A stretch of 64,000 nt of DNA, taken from assembly GCF_000820515.1 (NCBI RefSeq), contig NZ_JXDG01000008.1:1-64000 (forward strand), read 5' to 3'. The notes below the pieces were generated by a model. It was not told where the DNA came from. It saw nothing but the letters and a program-made list of their open reading frames with translations, and did not search any database. The stretch is from Pseudomonas batumici (GTDB lineage Bacteria; Pseudomonadota; Gammaproteobacteria; Pseudomonadales; Pseudomonadaceae). Made by a program: the position numbers and the translations under genes. Position 1 is the first letter of the stretch. The number at the start of each line of letters is the position of its first letter. Shown piece after piece: positions 52,134 through 64,000 of this stretch.

Positions 52134-52763
52134 GTGGCCCGTTCCAAGACTAGCCATAACTGGCTGAAAGAACATTTCAACGATCCGTTTGTCAAAATGG
52201 CGCAAAAAGACGGATACCGCTCCCGCGCCAGCTACAAATTGCTGGAGATTCAGGAGAAGGATCGGATCATTCGCCCGGGCATGACCGTGATCGACCTCGG
52301 CGCGGCGCCGGGTGGCTGGTCCCAGGTGACCAGTCGTCTGATTGGTGGGCAGGGGCGTCTGATCGCTTCCGACATCCTGGACATGGACAGCATCCCCGAT
52401 GTGACCTTCATCAAGGGCGACTTTACCGAGGACGCCGTGCTGGCCCAGATCCTCGAAGCGGTGGGAAATTCCGAGGTGGACCTTGTGATTTCCGATATGG
52501 CCCCCAATATGAGTGGTACACCCGCGGTGGACATGCCGCGTTCGATGTTCCTTTGCGAGCTGGCACTCGATCTCGCAGGACGCGTCCTACGTCCGGGTGG
52601 TGATTTTTTGATCAAGATTTTCCAGGGTGAAGGCTTCGACGAGTACCACAAGAACTTCCGCAAGCAGTTCGACAAGGTGCAGACGCGCAAGCCGACGTCC
52701 TCCCGCGATCGGTCCCGCGAGCAGTATCTGCTGGGCCGTGGTTTTCGCGGACGGGGTGAGTAA
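52134..52763 (+). CDS. rlmE: 23S rRNA 2'-O-ribose U2552 methyltransferase RlmE (FtsJ)
   Basis: RlmE methylates U2552 in the A-loop of 23S rRNA using SAM and is heat-shock linked. The 209-residue protein starts at the GTG (52134) behind TGAGGTGGCCC. '[36 protein letters not shown]' contains the SAM motif, and the K-D-K-E catalytic residues lie in 'SRASYKLLE', '[14 protein letters not shown]', '[14 protein letters not shown]' and '[16 protein letters not shown]'. ftsH follows on the same strand after about 195 bp. Confidence 0.97.
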   Translation: MARSKTSHNWLKEHFNDPFVKMAQKDGYRSRASYKLLEIQEKDRIIRPGMTVIDLGAAPGGWSQVTSRLIGGQGRLIASDILDMDSIPDVTFIKGDFTEDAVLAQILEAVGNSEVDLVISDMAPNMSGTPAVDMPRSMFLCELALDLAGRVLRPGGDFLIKIFQGEGFDEYHKNFRKQFDKVQTRKPTSSRDRSREQYLLGRGFRGRGE

Positions 52764-52957
52764 ATCGAGGTTTTTGGCCGGGGTGATAGGTTTTTCGTAT
52801 TTCGCCCCGTGAGAATAAGCGCATATTGTGTAGTGATTGTTTCACAAAGGGTTACAGACGGCGCCTGCAGGATCTGTAGGTAATGTAGTAAGTTATGCCG
52901 GTGAATATCATGCGAAGCGCGCGCCAGTAGCGGATCCCGCTTCATGAGGGTAGTTAA

Positions 52958-54877
<1,920 letters not shown>

Positions 54878-54885
54878 GGTTTGAA

Positions 54886-55737
54886 ATGACTTCTGTTCAG
54901 TCCTCGACCCGGTTGCCTTGCGGCAACCGGGTTCTTGATTTGGCCCAGACCCATGTCATGGGCATTCTCAACGTCACCCCCGACTCCTTTTCCGACGGTG
55001 GTCGCTTCAATCACCTGGATGCCGCCCTGCGTCATGCGCAGGCCATGGTCGAGGCCGGCGCGACCCTGATCGATATCGGCGGCGAGTCGACACGTCCCGG
55101 TGCCCGCGCGGTCTCTCCCGGCGAGGAACTGGAGCGTGTCGCGCCGGTGGTCGAGCGTATTCACCGGGAACTGGGTGTGATCATCTCGGTCGATACGTCG
55201 ACGCCGGAGGTCATGCGCGAGAGCGCGCGGCTGGGGGCGGGCCTGATCAATGACGTACGCTCGCTGCAGCGCGACGGTGCCCTGGAGGCCGCCGCGGCGA
55301 CGGGGCTGCCGGTGTGCCTGATGCACATGCTCGGCGAGCCGGGCAACATGCAGGACGACCCGCACTACGAGGATGTGACACGCGAGGTGGTGGATTTCCT
55401 CGCCGAGCGCATGGCCCGGTGCGCGGCGGCAGGTATCGCGGCCGAGCGGATCGTGCTCGATCCGGGGTTCGGCTTTGCGAAAAACCTGGCGCACAACCTG
55501 AGTCTGTTCAAACACATGGAGGCGCTGCACACCCTGGGCCGGCCCTTGTTGGTCGGTGTCTCGCGAAAGAGCATGATAGGGCAGGCCCTGGGTCGCCCGG
55601 TCGGTGAGCGCCTTTACGGCGGCCTGGCCCTGGCTGCATTGGCGATGAGCAAGGGGGCGCGGATCCTTCGTGTGCACGATGTCGCCGAAACGGTTGACGT
55701 GGTGCGCATGATCGCCGCCGTTGACGCTGCGCAATAG
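54886..55737 (+). CDS. folP: Dihydropteroate synthase
   Basis: FolP condenses 6-hydroxymethyl-7,8-dihydropterin diphosphate with p-aminobenzoate and is the sulfonamide target. The 283 residues carry '[17 protein letters not shown]', '[16 protein letters not shown]' and '[17 protein letters not shown]' with '[12 protein letters not shown]', all diagnostic. It starts at an ATG 8 bp after ftsH and is followed 16 bp later by glmM, forming the conserved ftsH-folP-glmM unit. Confidence 0.97.
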   Translation: MTSVQSSTRLPCGNRVLDLAQTHVMGILNVTPDSFSDGGRFNHLDAALRHAQAMVEAGATLIDIGGESTRPGARAVSPGEELERVAPVVERIHRELGVIISVDTSTPEVMRESARLGAGLINDVRSLQRDGALEAAAATGLPVCLMHMLGEPGNMQDDPHYEDVTREVVDFLAERMARCAAAGIAAERIVLDPGFGFAKNLAHNLSLFKHMEALHTLGRPLLVGVSRKSMIGQALGRPVGERLYGGLALAALAMSKGARILRVHDVAETVDVVRMIAAVDAAQ

Positions 55738-55753
55738 GAATGATGGAGCACTG

Positions 55754-57091
55754 ATGAAGAAAAAATATTTCGGCACCGACGGTATCCGTGGGCGCGTAGG
55801 GCAATACCCGATCACTCCGGACTTCATGCTCAAGCTCGGCTGGGCCGCCGGCATGGCGTTCCGCAAGCTGGGTGCGTGCCGGGTGTTGGTGGGCAAGGAC
55901 ACGCGGATCTCCGGCTACATGTTCGAATCGGCCCTGGAGGCCGGTCTTTCCGCTGCCGGTGCCGATGTGATGCTGCTAGGGCCGATGCCGACACCCGCCA
56001 TCGCCTACCTGACCCGGACCTTCCATGCCGAGGCCGGGATCGTGATCAGCGCTTCGCACAATCCCCATGACGACAACGGCATCAAGTTCTTCTCCGGTGC
56101 GGGCACCAAGCTGCCGGACGAGGTCGAGCTGATGATCGAGGAATTGCTCGATGCGCCGATGACCGTGGTCGAGTCGGAAAAGCTCGGCAAGGTCTCGCGG
56201 ATCAACGACGCGGCCGGTCGCTACATCGAATTCTGCAAGAGCAGCGTGCCGACCGGGACCAATCTCGCGGGCCTGAAGATTGTCATCGACTGCGCCCACG
56301 GTGCCACCTACAAGGTCGCGCCTAGCGTGTTCCGCGAATTGGGCGCGCAAGTGACGGCCCTGTCGGCGGCGCCCAACGGCCTGAACATCAACGACAACTG
56401 CGGCTCGACGCACATGAAGCCGATCCAGGCGGCCGTGCTGGCCGAGCAGGCGGACCTGGGGATCGCGTTCGACGGCGACGGCGACCGGGTGCAGATGGTC
56501 GATCACACCGGTGCGGTGGTCGACGGTGACGAGCTGGTGTTCATCATTGCCCGGGATATGGCTGAGCGCGGCAAGCTGAACGGCGGCGTGGTCGGCACCT
56601 TGATGAGCAACCTGGGCCTTGAGCTGGCGTTCAAGGAGCTGAACATTCCTTTTGTGCGCGCCAATGTCGGCGACCGTTATGTCATTGCCGAACTGCTGGA
56701 GCGCGAATGGCTGGTGGGCGGCGAAAACTCCGGACACATTCTTTGCCTGAATCACACCACCACGGGGGATGCGATCATCGCGGCCCTGCAAACCTTGATG
56801 GCGCTGCAACGCCGCGGTGAAAGCCTGGCGCAGGCGCGCCAGGCGATACGCAAGTGCCCGCAGGTGCTGGTCAATGTGCGTTTCGCCGGCGGCGTCGATC
56901 CGGTCAAGCACCCGAAGGTGGTCGAGGCCTGCGAGCAGGTCACCCAGGCCATGAACGGTCGCGGCCGCGTGCTGTTGCGCAAGTCCGGCACCGAGCCGCT
57001 GGTGCGTGTGATGGTCGAAGGCGAGGACGAGGCAACGGTTCGTGGCCACGCCGATGCGCTGGCAAAACTGGTGACTGAAGTTTGCGCCTGA
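55754..57091 (+). CDS. glmM: Phosphoglucosamine mutase
   Basis: GlmM interconverts glucosamine-6-P and glucosamine-1-P for UDP-GlcNAc synthesis. The 445 residues start at the ATG (55754) behind TGGAGCACTG. '[29 protein letters not shown]' is the family N-terminus. The phosphorylated Ser is at about 101 in '[17 protein letters not shown]', the metal loop is 'DGDGDR', and the sugar loop 'GGENSGHI' follows. tpiA comes about 65 bp downstream with its own ribosome-binding site. Confidence 0.98.
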   Translation: MKKKYFGTDGIRGRVGQYPITPDFMLKLGWAAGMAFRKLGACRVLVGKDTRISGYMFESALEAGLSAAGADVMLLGPMPTPAIAYLTRTFHAEAGIVISASHNPHDDNGIKFFSGAGTKLPDEVELMIEELLDAPMTVVESEKLGKVSRINDAAGRYIEFCKSSVPTGTNLAGLKIVIDCAHGATYKVAPSVFRELGAQVTALSAAPNGLNINDNCGSTHMKPIQAAVLAEQADLGIAFDGDGDRVQMVDHTGAVVDGDELVFIIARDMAERGKLNGGVVGTLMSNLGLELAFKELNIPFVRANVGDRYVIAELLEREWLVGGENSGHILCLNHTTTGDAIIAALQTLMALQRRGESLAQARQAIRKCPQVLVNVRFAGGVDPVKHPKVVEACEQVTQAMNGRGRVLLRKSGTEPLVRVMVEGEDEATVRGHADALAKLVTEVCA

Positions 57092-57157
57092 TTTCGGCTT
57101 GCCAGTAAGGATGCGGTTGGGTAACATCTGCGCCCACTTTGACCTGCGAGGTACAGC

Positions 57158-57913
57158 ATGCGTCGCCCAATGGTAGCTGGTAACTGGAAAATGCACGGTA
57201 CCCGCGCCAGTGTCGTCGAGCTGATCAAAGGCCTGCGAGACCTGGCCTTGCCGAGCGGTGTTGACGTGGCGGTGTTCCCGCCTTGTCTGCATATCAGCCA
57301 AGTGGTTGAAGGTTTGGAAGGCCAGTCGATTTCGGTCGGCGCGCAGAACTCGGCAGTGGAATCCATGCAGGGTGCGCTGACCGGTGAAATTGCGCCGAGT
57401 CAGTTGGTCGATGCAGGGTGTTCCCTGGTGCTGGTAGGGCATTCCGAGCGTCGCCTGATTCTGGGCGAGTCGGATCAGACCCTTAATCGCAAGTTTGCGG
57501 CAGCGCAGGCTTGTGGCTTGATCCCGGTGCTCTGTGTAGGGGAAACCCTGGAGCAGCGTGAAGCCGGCAAGACGCTGGAAGTGGTTTCGCGTCAGCTGGG
57601 CAGCATTATCGAGGAGCTGGGTGTCGGCGCTTTTGCCAAGGCTGTCATCGCTTACGAACCGGTCTGGGCCATTGGCACCGGGCTGACAGCTTCGCCGCAG
57701 CAGGCGCAGGATGTGCACGCAGCCATTCGCGCGCAGTTGGCGGCAGAGAATTCTGAGGTCGCGCAAGGTGTGCGGCTTCTATACGGCGGCAGCGTGAAGG
57801 CGGCCAATGCGGTCGAACTGTTCGGCATGCCGGATATCGATGGGGGGCTCATTGGTGGAGCGTCCCTGAATGCAGATGAGTTCGGTGCGATCTGTCGCGC
57901 CGCGGGAAACTGA
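57158..57913 (+). CDS. tpiA: Triosephosphate isomerase
   Basis: TpiA interconverts dihydroxyacetone phosphate and glyceraldehyde-3-phosphate. The 251 residues have '[10 protein letters not shown]' (catalytic Lys), '[10 protein letters not shown]' (catalytic His) and '[13 protein letters not shown]' (catalytic Glu). '[16 protein letters not shown]' is the phosphate-binding loop. Only 3 bp separate it from secG, so the pair is transcribed and probably translated together. Confidence 0.98.
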   Translation: MRRPMVAGNWKMHGTRASVVELIKGLRDLALPSGVDVAVFPPCLHISQVVEGLEGQSISVGAQNSAVESMQGALTGEIAPSQLVDAGCSLVLVGHSERRLILGESDQTLNRKFAAAQACGLIPVLCVGETLEQREAGKTLEVVSRQLGSIIEELGVGAFAKAVIAYEPVWAIGTGLTASPQQAQDVHAAIRAQLAAENSEVAQGVRLLYGGSVKAANAVELFGMPDIDGGLIGGASLNADEFGAICRAAGN

Positions 57914-57916
57914 AAA

Positions 57917-58297
57917 ATGCTGGAAACAGTCGTAGTCGTTCTTCATCTGTTGGGTGCGCTGGGCGTTGTTGGTCTGGTATTGCTGCAACAGGGTAAAGGT
58001 GCGGACGCTGGCGCGTCTTTCGGAGCAGGTGCATCAAATACTGTGTTCGGAAGCCAAGGTTCCTCTACCTTTCTTAGTAAGTTTACTGCTATACTTGCCG
58101 CAGGTTTCTTCATAACCAGCTTGGGGTTAGGTTACTTTGCTAAAGAGAAGGCTCATGAGCTGACTCAAGTAGGTTTGCCAAACCCAGCGGTGTTGGAAGT
58201 ACCAAAGCAAAAACCGGCATCTGATGATGTACCGGTGCTCCAGGAGCAGAAGTCGGCCTCACCGACTGATGTACCCAAGGCTCCAGAGCAGAAGTAA
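57917..58297 (+). CDS. secG: Preprotein translocase subunit SecG
   Basis: SecG belongs to the SecYEG channel. The 126 residues have two membrane helices ('[21 protein letters not shown]' and '[19 protein letters not shown]') around the conserved '[20 protein letters not shown]' loop. A Pro/Lys-rich C-terminal tail ('[29 protein letters not shown]') is typical of Pseudomonas. The stop is 32 bp before tRNA-Leu. Confidence 0.96.
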   Translation: MLETVVVVLHLLGALGVVGLVLLQQGKGADAGASFGAGASNTVFGSQGSSTFLSKFTAILAAGFFITSLGLGYFAKEKAHELTQVGLPNPAVLEVPKQKPASDDVPVLQEQKSASPTDVPKAPEQK

Positions 58298-58326
58298 AAT
58301 GGGTTTCATGTTGTAAACGTTGTATT

Positions 58327-58412
58327 GCCGAGGTGGTGGAATTGGTAGACACGCAACCTTGAGGTGGTTGTGCCCATAGGGTGTAGGGGTTCGAGTCCCC
58401 TTCTCGGTACCA
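58327..58412 (+). tRNA. tRNA-Leu(GAG)
   Basis: The gene is 86 nt with a long variable arm, as in type II tRNAs. The anticodon GAG is in 'CCTTGAGGT'. The acceptor GCCGAGG pairs with TCTCGGT, the T-arm is GTTCGAGTCC, and the CCA is encoded. It lies between secG and the initiator tRNA. Confidence 0.96.
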
Positions 58413-58421
58413 ATTATCAGG

Positions 58422-58446
58422 AGAGCCCGCTGTTGCGGGCTTTCTT
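58422..58446 (+). terminator. Hairpin between the two tRNA genes
   Basis: AGCCCGC-TGTT-GCGGGCT, followed by TTCTTG, 12 bp past the tRNA-Leu CCA end. Confidence 0.7.
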
Positions 58447-58508
58447 GTAGGTGGAAGGTTACATTGACCCTGCAAGGGATCGGTCGTATACTTTCGCCCC
58501 AGCTTTGT

Positions 58509-58585
<77 letters not shown>

Positions 58586-58595
58586 GTTTTCGCGG

Positions 58596-58617
58596 AGCCC
58601 CTTTTCAGGGGCTTTTT
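58596..58617 (+). terminator. Terminator after tRNA-fMet
   Basis: AGCCCC-TTTTCA-GGGGCT, then TTTTT: a short rho-independent terminator preceding the rimP promoter region. Confidence 0.85.
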
Positions 58618-58728
58618 GTTGGCTGGGCACTTCATGACGCCGCTGTTCGACGGCGTTTCAGGGATGGGCGATTCGCCCATTTTTTGTTTATTTCAATAGC
58701 ATGCACAGAGATGCACGAGGGGGTTCAG

Positions 58729-59187
58729 GTGTCGAGCAAGCTAGAACAGTTGCAGGCCTTGTTGGCCCCGGTGGTCGTGGCCCTTGGCTATGAATGCTGG
58801 GGTATTGAGTATTCGGCTCAAGGTCGCCATTCCGTGTTGCGCGTTTATATCGATAAAGAAGGCGGCGTGCTGGTGGACGATTGTGCCATCGTCAGCCGCC
58901 AGATCAGTGGTGTGCTGGATGTCGAAGATCCGATCTCCACTGAGTACACCCTTGAGGTTTCCTCTCCTGGCATGGAACGCCCGCTGTTCACCCTTGAACA
59001 GTTTGCCTCGCATGCCGGCGAACAAGTGAAGATCAAGTTGCGCTCGCCTTTCGAAGGTCGACGTAATTTTCAGGGCCTTCTGCGCGGAGTGGAAGAGCAG
59101 GACGTCGTGGTGCAGGTGGAAGACCACGAGTTTCTGTTGCCGATCGATTTGATCGACAAGGCCAACATTATTCCCAGTTTTGACTGA
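58729..59187 (+). CDS. rimP: Ribosome maturation factor RimP
   Basis: RimP assists 30S assembly. The protein is 152 residues from the GTG at 58729 behind GAGGGGGTTCAG; an in-frame ATG at 58711 would add six residues but is less well supported. '[27 protein letters not shown]' and '[37 protein letters not shown]' are the family signature. It heads the rimP-nusA-infB-rbfA-truB operon; nusA starts 48 bp later. Confidence 0.95.
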   Translation: MSSKLEQLQALLAPVVVALGYECWGIEYSAQGRHSVLRVYIDKEGGVLVDDCAIVSRQISGVLDVEDPISTEYTLEVSSPGMERPLFTLEQFASHAGEQVKIKLRSPFEGRRNFQGLLRGVEEQDVVVQVEDHEFLLPIDLIDKANIIPSFD

Positions 59188-59234
59188 GACGCGGATCCCG
59201 CGGATCCAATGGCTTGCGAAAGGCGAGGCGTACG

Positions 59235-60716
59235 ATGAGCAAAGAAGTATTGCTGGTTGTTGAGTCGGTATCCAACGAAAAGGGTGTACCGGCAAGCGTG
59301 ATTTTTGAGGCGCTGGAGATTGCTCTGGCGACCGCAACCAAGAAGCGCTTTGAAGATGAAGTTGACCTGCGTGTGGAAATCAACCGCCACACCGGTGCCT
59401 ATGAGACTTTCCGTCGCTGGACAGTCGTCGAGGAAGCCGATCTTGACGATCCGGCGATCGAGACCTGGCCGAGCAAAGTGGCGCAAACCCATCCGGGCGC
59501 CAAGGTGGGCGACGTCGTCGAAGAGAAGATCGAGTCCATCGAATTCGGTCGCATCGCCGCTCAGACCGCCAAGCAAGTCATTGTGCAGAAGGTTCGCGAA
59601 GCCGAGCGTGCGCAGGTGGTCGACGCCTATCGCGAGCGCCTGGGGGAAATCATCTCCGGCACCGTGAAGAAAGTCACCCGTGACAACGTCATCGTTGACC
59701 TGGGCAACAACGCCGAAGCGCTGCTGGCCCGCGAAGACATCATTTCCCGCGAGACTTTCCGCGTGGGTGTCCGGGTTCGCGCCCTGCTCAAGGAGATCCG
59801 CACCGAGAACCGCGGCCCTCAGTTGATCCTGTCGCGTACCGCGCCGGAAATGCTGATCGAGCTGTTCCGTATCGAAGTGCCGGAAATCGCCGAAGGCCTG
59901 ATCGAAGTGATGGCAGCGTCCCGTGACCCGGGTTCGCAGGCCAAGATCGCGGTCCGTTCCAAGGACAAACGCATCGACCCGCAAGGTGCCTGCATCGGCA
60001 TGCGCGGTTCGCGCGTCCAGGCCGTCTCCGGCGAGCTGGGCGGCGAGCGCGTGGACATCGTCCTGTGGGACGACAACCCGGCGCAGTTCGTGATCAACGC
60101 CATGTCGCCGGCGGAAGTCGCGGCAATTATCGTTGACGAGGATGCCCATGCCATGGACATCGCCGTCGGCGCAGACAATCTGGCTCAGGCCATCGGTCGC
60201 GGTGGTCAGAACGTGCGTCTGGCCAGCCAGTTGACCGGCTGGACCCTGAACGTGATGACCGAATCGGACATCCAGGCTAAGCAACAGGCAGAAACCGGTG
60301 ACATCCTGCGCAACTTCATCGACGAGCTGGAAGTCGACGAAGAGCTGGCACAGGTGCTGGTCGATGAAGGTTTCACCAGCCTGGAAGAGATTGCCTACGT
60401 ACCGTTGGAGGAAATGCTCAACATCGACGGCTTTGACGAAGACATCGTCAACGAGCTTCGCGCTCGGGCCAAGGATCGCTTGTTGACCAAAGCCATCGCT
60501 ACTGAGGAAAAGCTGGCAGACGCCCATCCGGCCGAAGACCTGCTCTCGCTTGAGGGTATGGACAAGGATTTGGCGATGGAACTGGCGGTGCGCGGCGTAA
60601 TTACCCGCGAAGACCTGGCCGAGCAGTCTATTGACGACCTGCTCGACATCGACGGCATCGACGACGATCGTGCCGGCAAGTTGATCATGGCCGCCCGAGC
60701 CCATTGGTTCGAGTAA
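59235..60716 (+). CDS. nusA: Transcription elongation/termination factor NusA
   Basis: NusA binds RNA polymerase and controls pausing, termination and antitermination. The protein is 493 residues from the ATG at 59235 (an earlier frame codon lacks a site). An N-terminal polymerase-binding domain is followed by S1 ('[28 protein letters not shown]', about 135-200) and two KH domains ('[29 protein letters not shown]'; '[18 protein letters not shown]'). Two acidic C-terminal repeats follow (about 365-490), as in E. coli. infB follows 26 bp downstream. Confidence 0.98.
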   Translation: MSKEVLLVVESVSNEKGVPASVIFEALEIALATATKKRFEDEVDLRVEINRHTGAYETFRRWTVVEEADLDDPAIETWPSKVAQTHPGAKVGDVVEEKIESIEFGRIAAQTAKQVIVQKVREAERAQVVDAYRERLGEIISGTVKKVTRDNVIVDLGNNAEALLAREDIISRETFRVGVRVRALLKEIRTENRGPQLILSRTAPEMLIELFRIEVPEIAEGLIEVMAASRDPGSQAKIAVRSKDKRIDPQGACIGMRGSRVQAVSGELGGERVDIVLWDDNPAQFVINAMSPAEVAAIIVDEDAHAMDIAVGADNLAQAIGRGGQNVRLASQLTGWTLNVMTESDIQAKQQAETGDILRNFIDELEVDEELAQVLVDEGFTSLEEIAYVPLEEMLNIDGFDEDIVNELRARAKDRLLTKAIATEEKLADAHPAEDLLSLEGMDKDLAMELAVRGVITREDLAEQSIDDLLDIDGIDDDRAGKLIMAARAHWFE

Positions 60717-60742
60717 TAGGCGCGGCCTGAGGAGAGAAGTGC

Positions 60743-63262
60743 ATGACGCAAGTCACGGTGAAACAACTGGCCGATGAGGTCAAAACACCGGTAGAGCGCC
60801 TGTTGCAGCAGATGCGTGAGGCAGGTCTGCCGCACACCGCCGCCGATGAAGGTGTGAGCGACAGTGAGAAGCAGTCTTTGCTGACTCACCTGAAGAGCAG
60901 CCACAAGGCGAAAGTGGAAGAACCGCGCAAGATTACCTTGCAGCGCAAGACCACCAGCACCCTGCGTGTTGCCGGTAGCAAGAGCATCAGCGTTGAAGTA
61001 CGCAAGAAGAAAGTCTTCGTACAACGCAGCCCGGAAGAAATCGAAGCCGAGCGCAAGCGCGAGCTGGAAGAACGTCGTGCCGTAGAGAATGCGGCCCGTC
61101 AAAAGGCTGAAGAAGAAGCCAAGCGTCGCGCCGAAGAAGAAGCGCGCCGCCAGCCCGCTCCTGCTCCGGTGGTCGCTCCAGTGGTTGAAGCGGTTGCCCA
61201 GGCGCCTGTCGCCGAGCCTGTACGTGAAGCCGTAATGGCCGCTCCCGCACCGGCCGTCGAGCGCAAGCGCGAAGAGCCGCGTCGTCCGGACAAACCCCGT
61301 GCCGACGATAGCAATCGTCGTAGCGGCGGTGGCGACGGCGAGCGCAAGAACGCTCCGCATCGTGCTTCGGTCAAGGAAAAGGCTCCGGCGCCACGTGTGG
61401 CACCGCGCACTACCGACGAAGAAAGCGATGGTTTCCGTCGTGGCGGTCGCGGCAAGGCCAAGCTGAAGAAACGCAACGCCCACGGTTTCCAGAGCCCTAC
61501 CGGGCCAGTGGTGCGCGACGTGAAGATCGGCGAGACCATCACCGTCGGCGACCTGGCACAGCAGATGTCGGTCAAGGCGGCCGAGATCATCAAGTTCATG
61601 TTCAAGCTGGGCACCCCAGCCACTATCAACCAGGTGCTGGATCAGGAAACTGCCCAGCTGGTTGCCGAGGAACTGGGCCACAAGGTGACCCTGGTCAGCG
61701 ACACCGCCCTGGAAGATTCCCTGGCCGAGTCCCTGAAGTTCGAAGGTGAAGCGTTCTCCCGTGCACCGGTCGTGACCGTCATGGGCCACGTTGACCACGG
61801 TAAGACCTCGCTGCTCGACTACATCCGTCGTGCCAAGGTTGCCGCCGGCGAAGCCGGTGGTATCACCCAGCACATCGGTGCGTACCACGTGGAAACCGAT
61901 CGCGGCATGGTCACCTTCCTCGACACCCCGGGTCACGCCGCGTTTACCGCGATGCGTGCCCGTGGTGCCAAGGCGACCGACATCGTGATCCTGGTGGTCG
62001 CCGCCGACGACGGCGTGATGCCGCAGACCATCGAAGCCGTTCAGCATGCCCAGGCAGCTGGCGTGCCGCTGGTGGTGGCGGTGAACAAGATCGACAAGCC
62101 GGGCGCCGATCTCGATCGCATCCGCAGCGAACTGTCGGTTCACGGCGTGACTTCGGAAGAGTGGGGTGGCGATACGCCGTTCGTTCCGGTTTCGGCGAAA
62201 GTCGGTACGGGCGTTGACGAGCTGCTCGAGGCCGTTCTGCTGCAAGCCGAGGTTCTGGAGCTCATGGCAACGCCATCGGCACCTGGACGTGGCGTGGTGG
62301 TCGAATCGCGTCTCGACAAGGGCCGTGGTCCGGTGGCAACCGTGCTGGTACAGGACGGTACGCTGCGTCAGGGCGACATGGTGCTGGTCGGTTCGAACTA
62401 TGGCCGCGTGCGCGCCATGCTCGACGAGAACGGCAAGCCGATCAAGGAAGCCGGTCCTGCCATTCCGGTCGAGATCCTCGGCCTGGACGGTACGCCGGAC
62501 GCTGGCGACGAGATGAGTGTTGTTGCCGACGAGAAGAAAGCCCGCGAAGTGGCGCTGTTCCGTCAAGGCAAGTTCCGCGAAGTCAAACTGGCTCGCGCGC
62601 ATGCCGGCAAGCTGGAAAACATCTTCGAGAGCATGGGCCAGGAAGAGAAGAAGACGCTCAACATCGTCCTCAAATCCGACGTCCGTGGTTCGTTGGAAGC
62701 ACTGCAAGGTGCGCTCAACGGCTTGGGTAACGATGAAGTGCAAGTGCGCGTCGTCGGTGGCGGTGTCGGTGGTATCACCGAGTCCGACGCCAACCTGGCA
62801 CTGGCCTCCAACGCTGTACTGTTCGGCTTCAACGTGCGTGCCGATGCTGGCGCACGCAAGATCGTCGAGCAGGAAGGCCTGGATATGCGTTACTACAACG
62901 TGATCTACGACATCATCGAAGACGTCAAGAAAGCCTTGACCGGTATGCTGGGCAGCGACGTCCGGGAGAACATCCTGGGTATCGCCGAAGTCCGCGACGT
63001 GTTCCGTTCGCCGAAGTTCGGCGCGATCGCCGGTTGCATGGTGATCGAGGGTACTGTCCACCGTAACCGTCCGATCCGTGTACTGCGTGAAGACATCGTG
63101 ATCTTCGAAGGCGAGCTGGAATCCCTGCGCCGCTTCAAGGATGACGCTTCCGAAGTCCGTGCCGGCATGGAATGCGGTATCGGCGTGAAGAGCTACAACG
63201 ACGTCAAGGTCGGTGACAAGATCGAAGTCTTCGAGAAGGTCCAGGTTGCTCGCAGCCTCTGA
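60743..63262 (+). CDS. infB: Translation initiation factor IF-2
   Basis: IF-2 delivers fMet-tRNA to the 30S subunit as a GTPase. The 839 residues have an N-terminal IF2 subdomain ('[20 protein letters not shown]'), a charged, Ala/Pro/Arg-rich linker (about 90-240) and the GTPase domain with G1 'GHVDHGKTS' (about 348), G3 'DTPGHAAF' and G4 'NKID'. The C-terminal domains contain '[14 protein letters not shown]' and '[18 protein letters not shown]'. The gene is well conserved, follows nusA and precedes rbfA after about 160 bp. Confidence 0.99.
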   Translation: MTQVTVKQLADEVKTPVERLLQQMREAGLPHTAADEGVSDSEKQSLLTHLKSSHKAKVEEPRKITLQRKTTSTLRVAGSKSISVEVRKKKVFVQRSPEEIEAERKRELEERRAVENAARQKAEEEAKRRAEEEARRQPAPAPVVAPVVEAVAQAPVAEPVREAVMAAPAPAVERKREEPRRPDKPRADDSNRRSGGGDGERKNAPHRASVKEKAPAPRVAPRTTDEESDGFRRGGRGKAKLKKRNAHGFQSPTGPVVRDVKIGETITVGDLAQQMSVKAAEIIKFMFKLGTPATINQVLDQETAQLVAEELGHKVTLVSDTALEDSLAESLKFEGEAFSRAPVVTVMGHVDHGKTSLLDYIRRAKVAAGEAGGITQHIGAYHVETDRGMVTFLDTPGHAAFTAMRARGAKATDIVILVVAADDGVMPQTIEAVQHAQAAGVPLVVAVNKIDKPGADLDRIRSELSVHGVTSEEWGGDTPFVPVSAKVGTGVDELLEAVLLQAEVLELMATPSAPGRGVVVESRLDKGRGPVATVLVQDGTLRQGDMVLVGSNYGRVRAMLDENGKPIKEAGPAIPVEILGLDGTPDAGDEMSVVADEKKAREVALFRQGKFREVKLARAHAGKLENIFESMGQEEKKTLNIVLKSDVRGSLEALQGALNGLGNDEVQVRVVGGGVGGITESDANLALASNAVLFGFNVRADAGARKIVEQEGLDMRYYNVIYDIIEDVKKALTGMLGSDVRENILGIAEVRDVFRSPKFGAIAGCMVIEGTVHRNRPIRVLREDIVIFEGELESLRRFKDDASEVRAGMECGIGVKSYNDVKVGDKIEVFEKVQVARSL

Positions 63263-63333
63263 CTCGTACACTTCAGGAGCCGTGATGGCCGGTCGCATGC
63301 AAATGCCCGGCACCTCGTCCGGACTCTAAACGC

Positions 63334-63367
63334 AACGCCCGGTCCGGCTTCTGCCAGGCCGGGCGTT
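63334..63367 (+). terminator. Hairpin between infB and rbfA
   Basis: AACGCCCGG (63334-63342) pairs with CCGGGCGTT (63359-63367), followed by a short T-containing tract (TTTGCC). It may cause partial termination or mark an mRNA processing site, since rbfA and truB continue on the same strand. Confidence 0.55.
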
Positions 63368-63421
63368 TGCCGCTTTCAGACCTTGCGGGTTTCACCGCAG
63401 GGCAGCTACAGGTAACAAGAC

Positions 63422-63838
63422 ATGGCAAAAGAATACAGCCGTACCCAACGCATCGGCGACCAGATGCAGCGCGAGCTCGCGCAGCTGATCCGTCGTGAAG
63501 TCAAGGACCCGCGCGTCGGCCTGGTCACCATTACCGCCGTCGATGTCAGCCGTGACGTCGGTCACGCGAAGATCTTCATCACCGTGATGGGCCAGGACAA
63601 TCCGGACGACATCGCCCAGAGCATCAAGGTGCTCAACGCGGCGGCGGGCTTCCTGCGCATGCAACTGGCCCGCGAGATGAAGCTGCGCAGCGTGCCGCAG
63701 TTGCACTTCCACTATGACGAAAGCGTCGTGCGTGGCGCGCACCTGTCGGCGTTGATCGAGCGTGCCGTGGCCGAAGACAGCCAGCACGTCGACGGCGCGG
63801 CGGCACAAGACAATCTTCCAGAAGACGCCCGGGAGTAA
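63422..63838 (+). CDS. rbfA: 30S ribosome-binding factor RbfA
   Basis: RbfA is a cold-shock-linked factor for 16S rRNA 5' end maturation. The 138 residues match the family ('[52 protein letters not shown]', KH-like domain, and '[19 protein letters not shown]'). The C-terminal tail is acidic and disordered-looking. The stop is 3 bp before the truB start. Confidence 0.97.
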   Translation: MAKEYSRTQRIGDQMQRELAQLIRREVKDPRVGLVTITAVDVSRDVGHAKIFITVMGQDNPDDIAQSIKVLNAAAGFLRMQLAREMKLRSVPQLHFHYDESVVRGAHLSALIERAVAEDSQHVDGAAAQDNLPEDARE

Positions 63839-63841
63839 TCG

Positions 63842-64000
63842 GTGGCTCAGGTCAAGCGTATCCGTCGTAATGTCAGCGGCATCATTCTGCTGGACAAGCC
63901 GTTGGGGTTCACCTCCAACGCCGCCTTGCAGAAAGTCCGCTGGTTGCTCAACGCCGAGAAGGCCGGCCACACCGGCAGCCTCGATCCGTTGGCCACCGGC
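63842..64000 (+). CDS. truB: tRNA pseudouridine(55) synthase TruB (partial, runs off right edge)
   Basis: TruB makes pseudouridine 55 in the T-loop of tRNAs. Only the first 53 codons are present, from a GTG at 63842. '[40 protein letters not shown]' is the family N-terminus, with the catalytic Asp at about residue 48 ([12 protein letters not shown]). It overlaps no other gene and is 3 bp from the rbfA stop, which suggests coupling. Confidence 0.96.
   Translation, partial: MAQVKRIRRNVSGIILLDKPLGFTSNAALQKVRWLLNAEKAGHTGSLDPLATG

Noticed and set aside
58441..58508. Protein-coding frames across the two tRNA genes (58140-58630, minus)
   Set aside because: They consist of tRNA complement sequence and lack start signals.

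Overview
The window is a chromosomal segment of a fluorescent-type Pseudomonas, most like the P. fluorescens / P. chlororaphis species complex. Three things support this: high-GC codon use, the genus-typical palindromic REP elements (cores like GTAGGAGCCGGCTTGCTGGC) between genes, and a right half that follows from memory the P. aeruginosa PA4744-PA4772 gene order in full (infB-nusA-rimP-secG-tpiA-glmM-folP-ftsH-rlmE-yhbY-greA-carB-carA-dapB-dnaJ-dnaK-grpE-recN-fur-bamE-rnfH-ratA-smpB-lldR-lldP-lldD-lldE). Nothing was searched; all family calls come from reading motifs.

Left part (1-24 kb), metabolic and envelope genes. The left edge holds the first codons of a VasX-like type VI effector (minus strand). 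A structured 77-nt palindromic element and a small DUF3077-like gene follow. Next come a LysR regulator divergent from mmsA-mmsB (valine catabolism), DNA polymerase II (polB), a LysR/cupin pair divergent from a TauE/SafE exporter, another LysR gene, an NAD-dependent epimerase, a small glyoxalase-fold protein, an HBM-type chemoreceptor like McpS, an ArnT/PMT-like glycosyltransferase and a lipoprotein gamma-glutamyltransferase. A five-gene minor-pilin operon ends in a very large PilX-like protein and has no pilY1. An Nramp metal transporter closes this part.

Accessory part (24-29.4 kb), with less uniform composition. It carries a solitary HipB-like repressor, fosA (fosfomycin resistance), an orphan PemK/MazF-like toxin, two small genes under 60 codons (a membrane peptide and a four-cysteine secreted peptide), a glutathione S-transferase, an IS4-type transposase remnant and an exported protein of unknown function. 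Its right boundary is the tmRNA gene ssrA (minus strand). The ssrA terminator and degenerate T-arm are repeated about 1.7 kb downstream, which looks like an attachment-site duplication left by an element that used ssrA as its target.

Right part (29.4-64 kb), core genome. The lactate operon lldP-lldD-lldE is read leftwards and its repressor gene lldR rightwards, with a perfect LldR-type operator between them. After smpB come ratA-rnfH, bamE, fur and recN, then the heat-shock set grpE-dnaK-dnaJ behind a near-consensus sigma-32 promoter. dapB, carA (UUG start behind a terminator-like leader hairpin), carB and greA follow. After these are yhbY, rlmE, ftsH, folP, glmM, tpiA, secG, tRNA-Leu(GAG), initiator tRNA-fMet and the rimP-nusA-infB-rbfA-truB operon, which runs off the right edge. 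Both partners of trans-translation (ssrA and smpB) lie in this window, about 7.5 kb apart.
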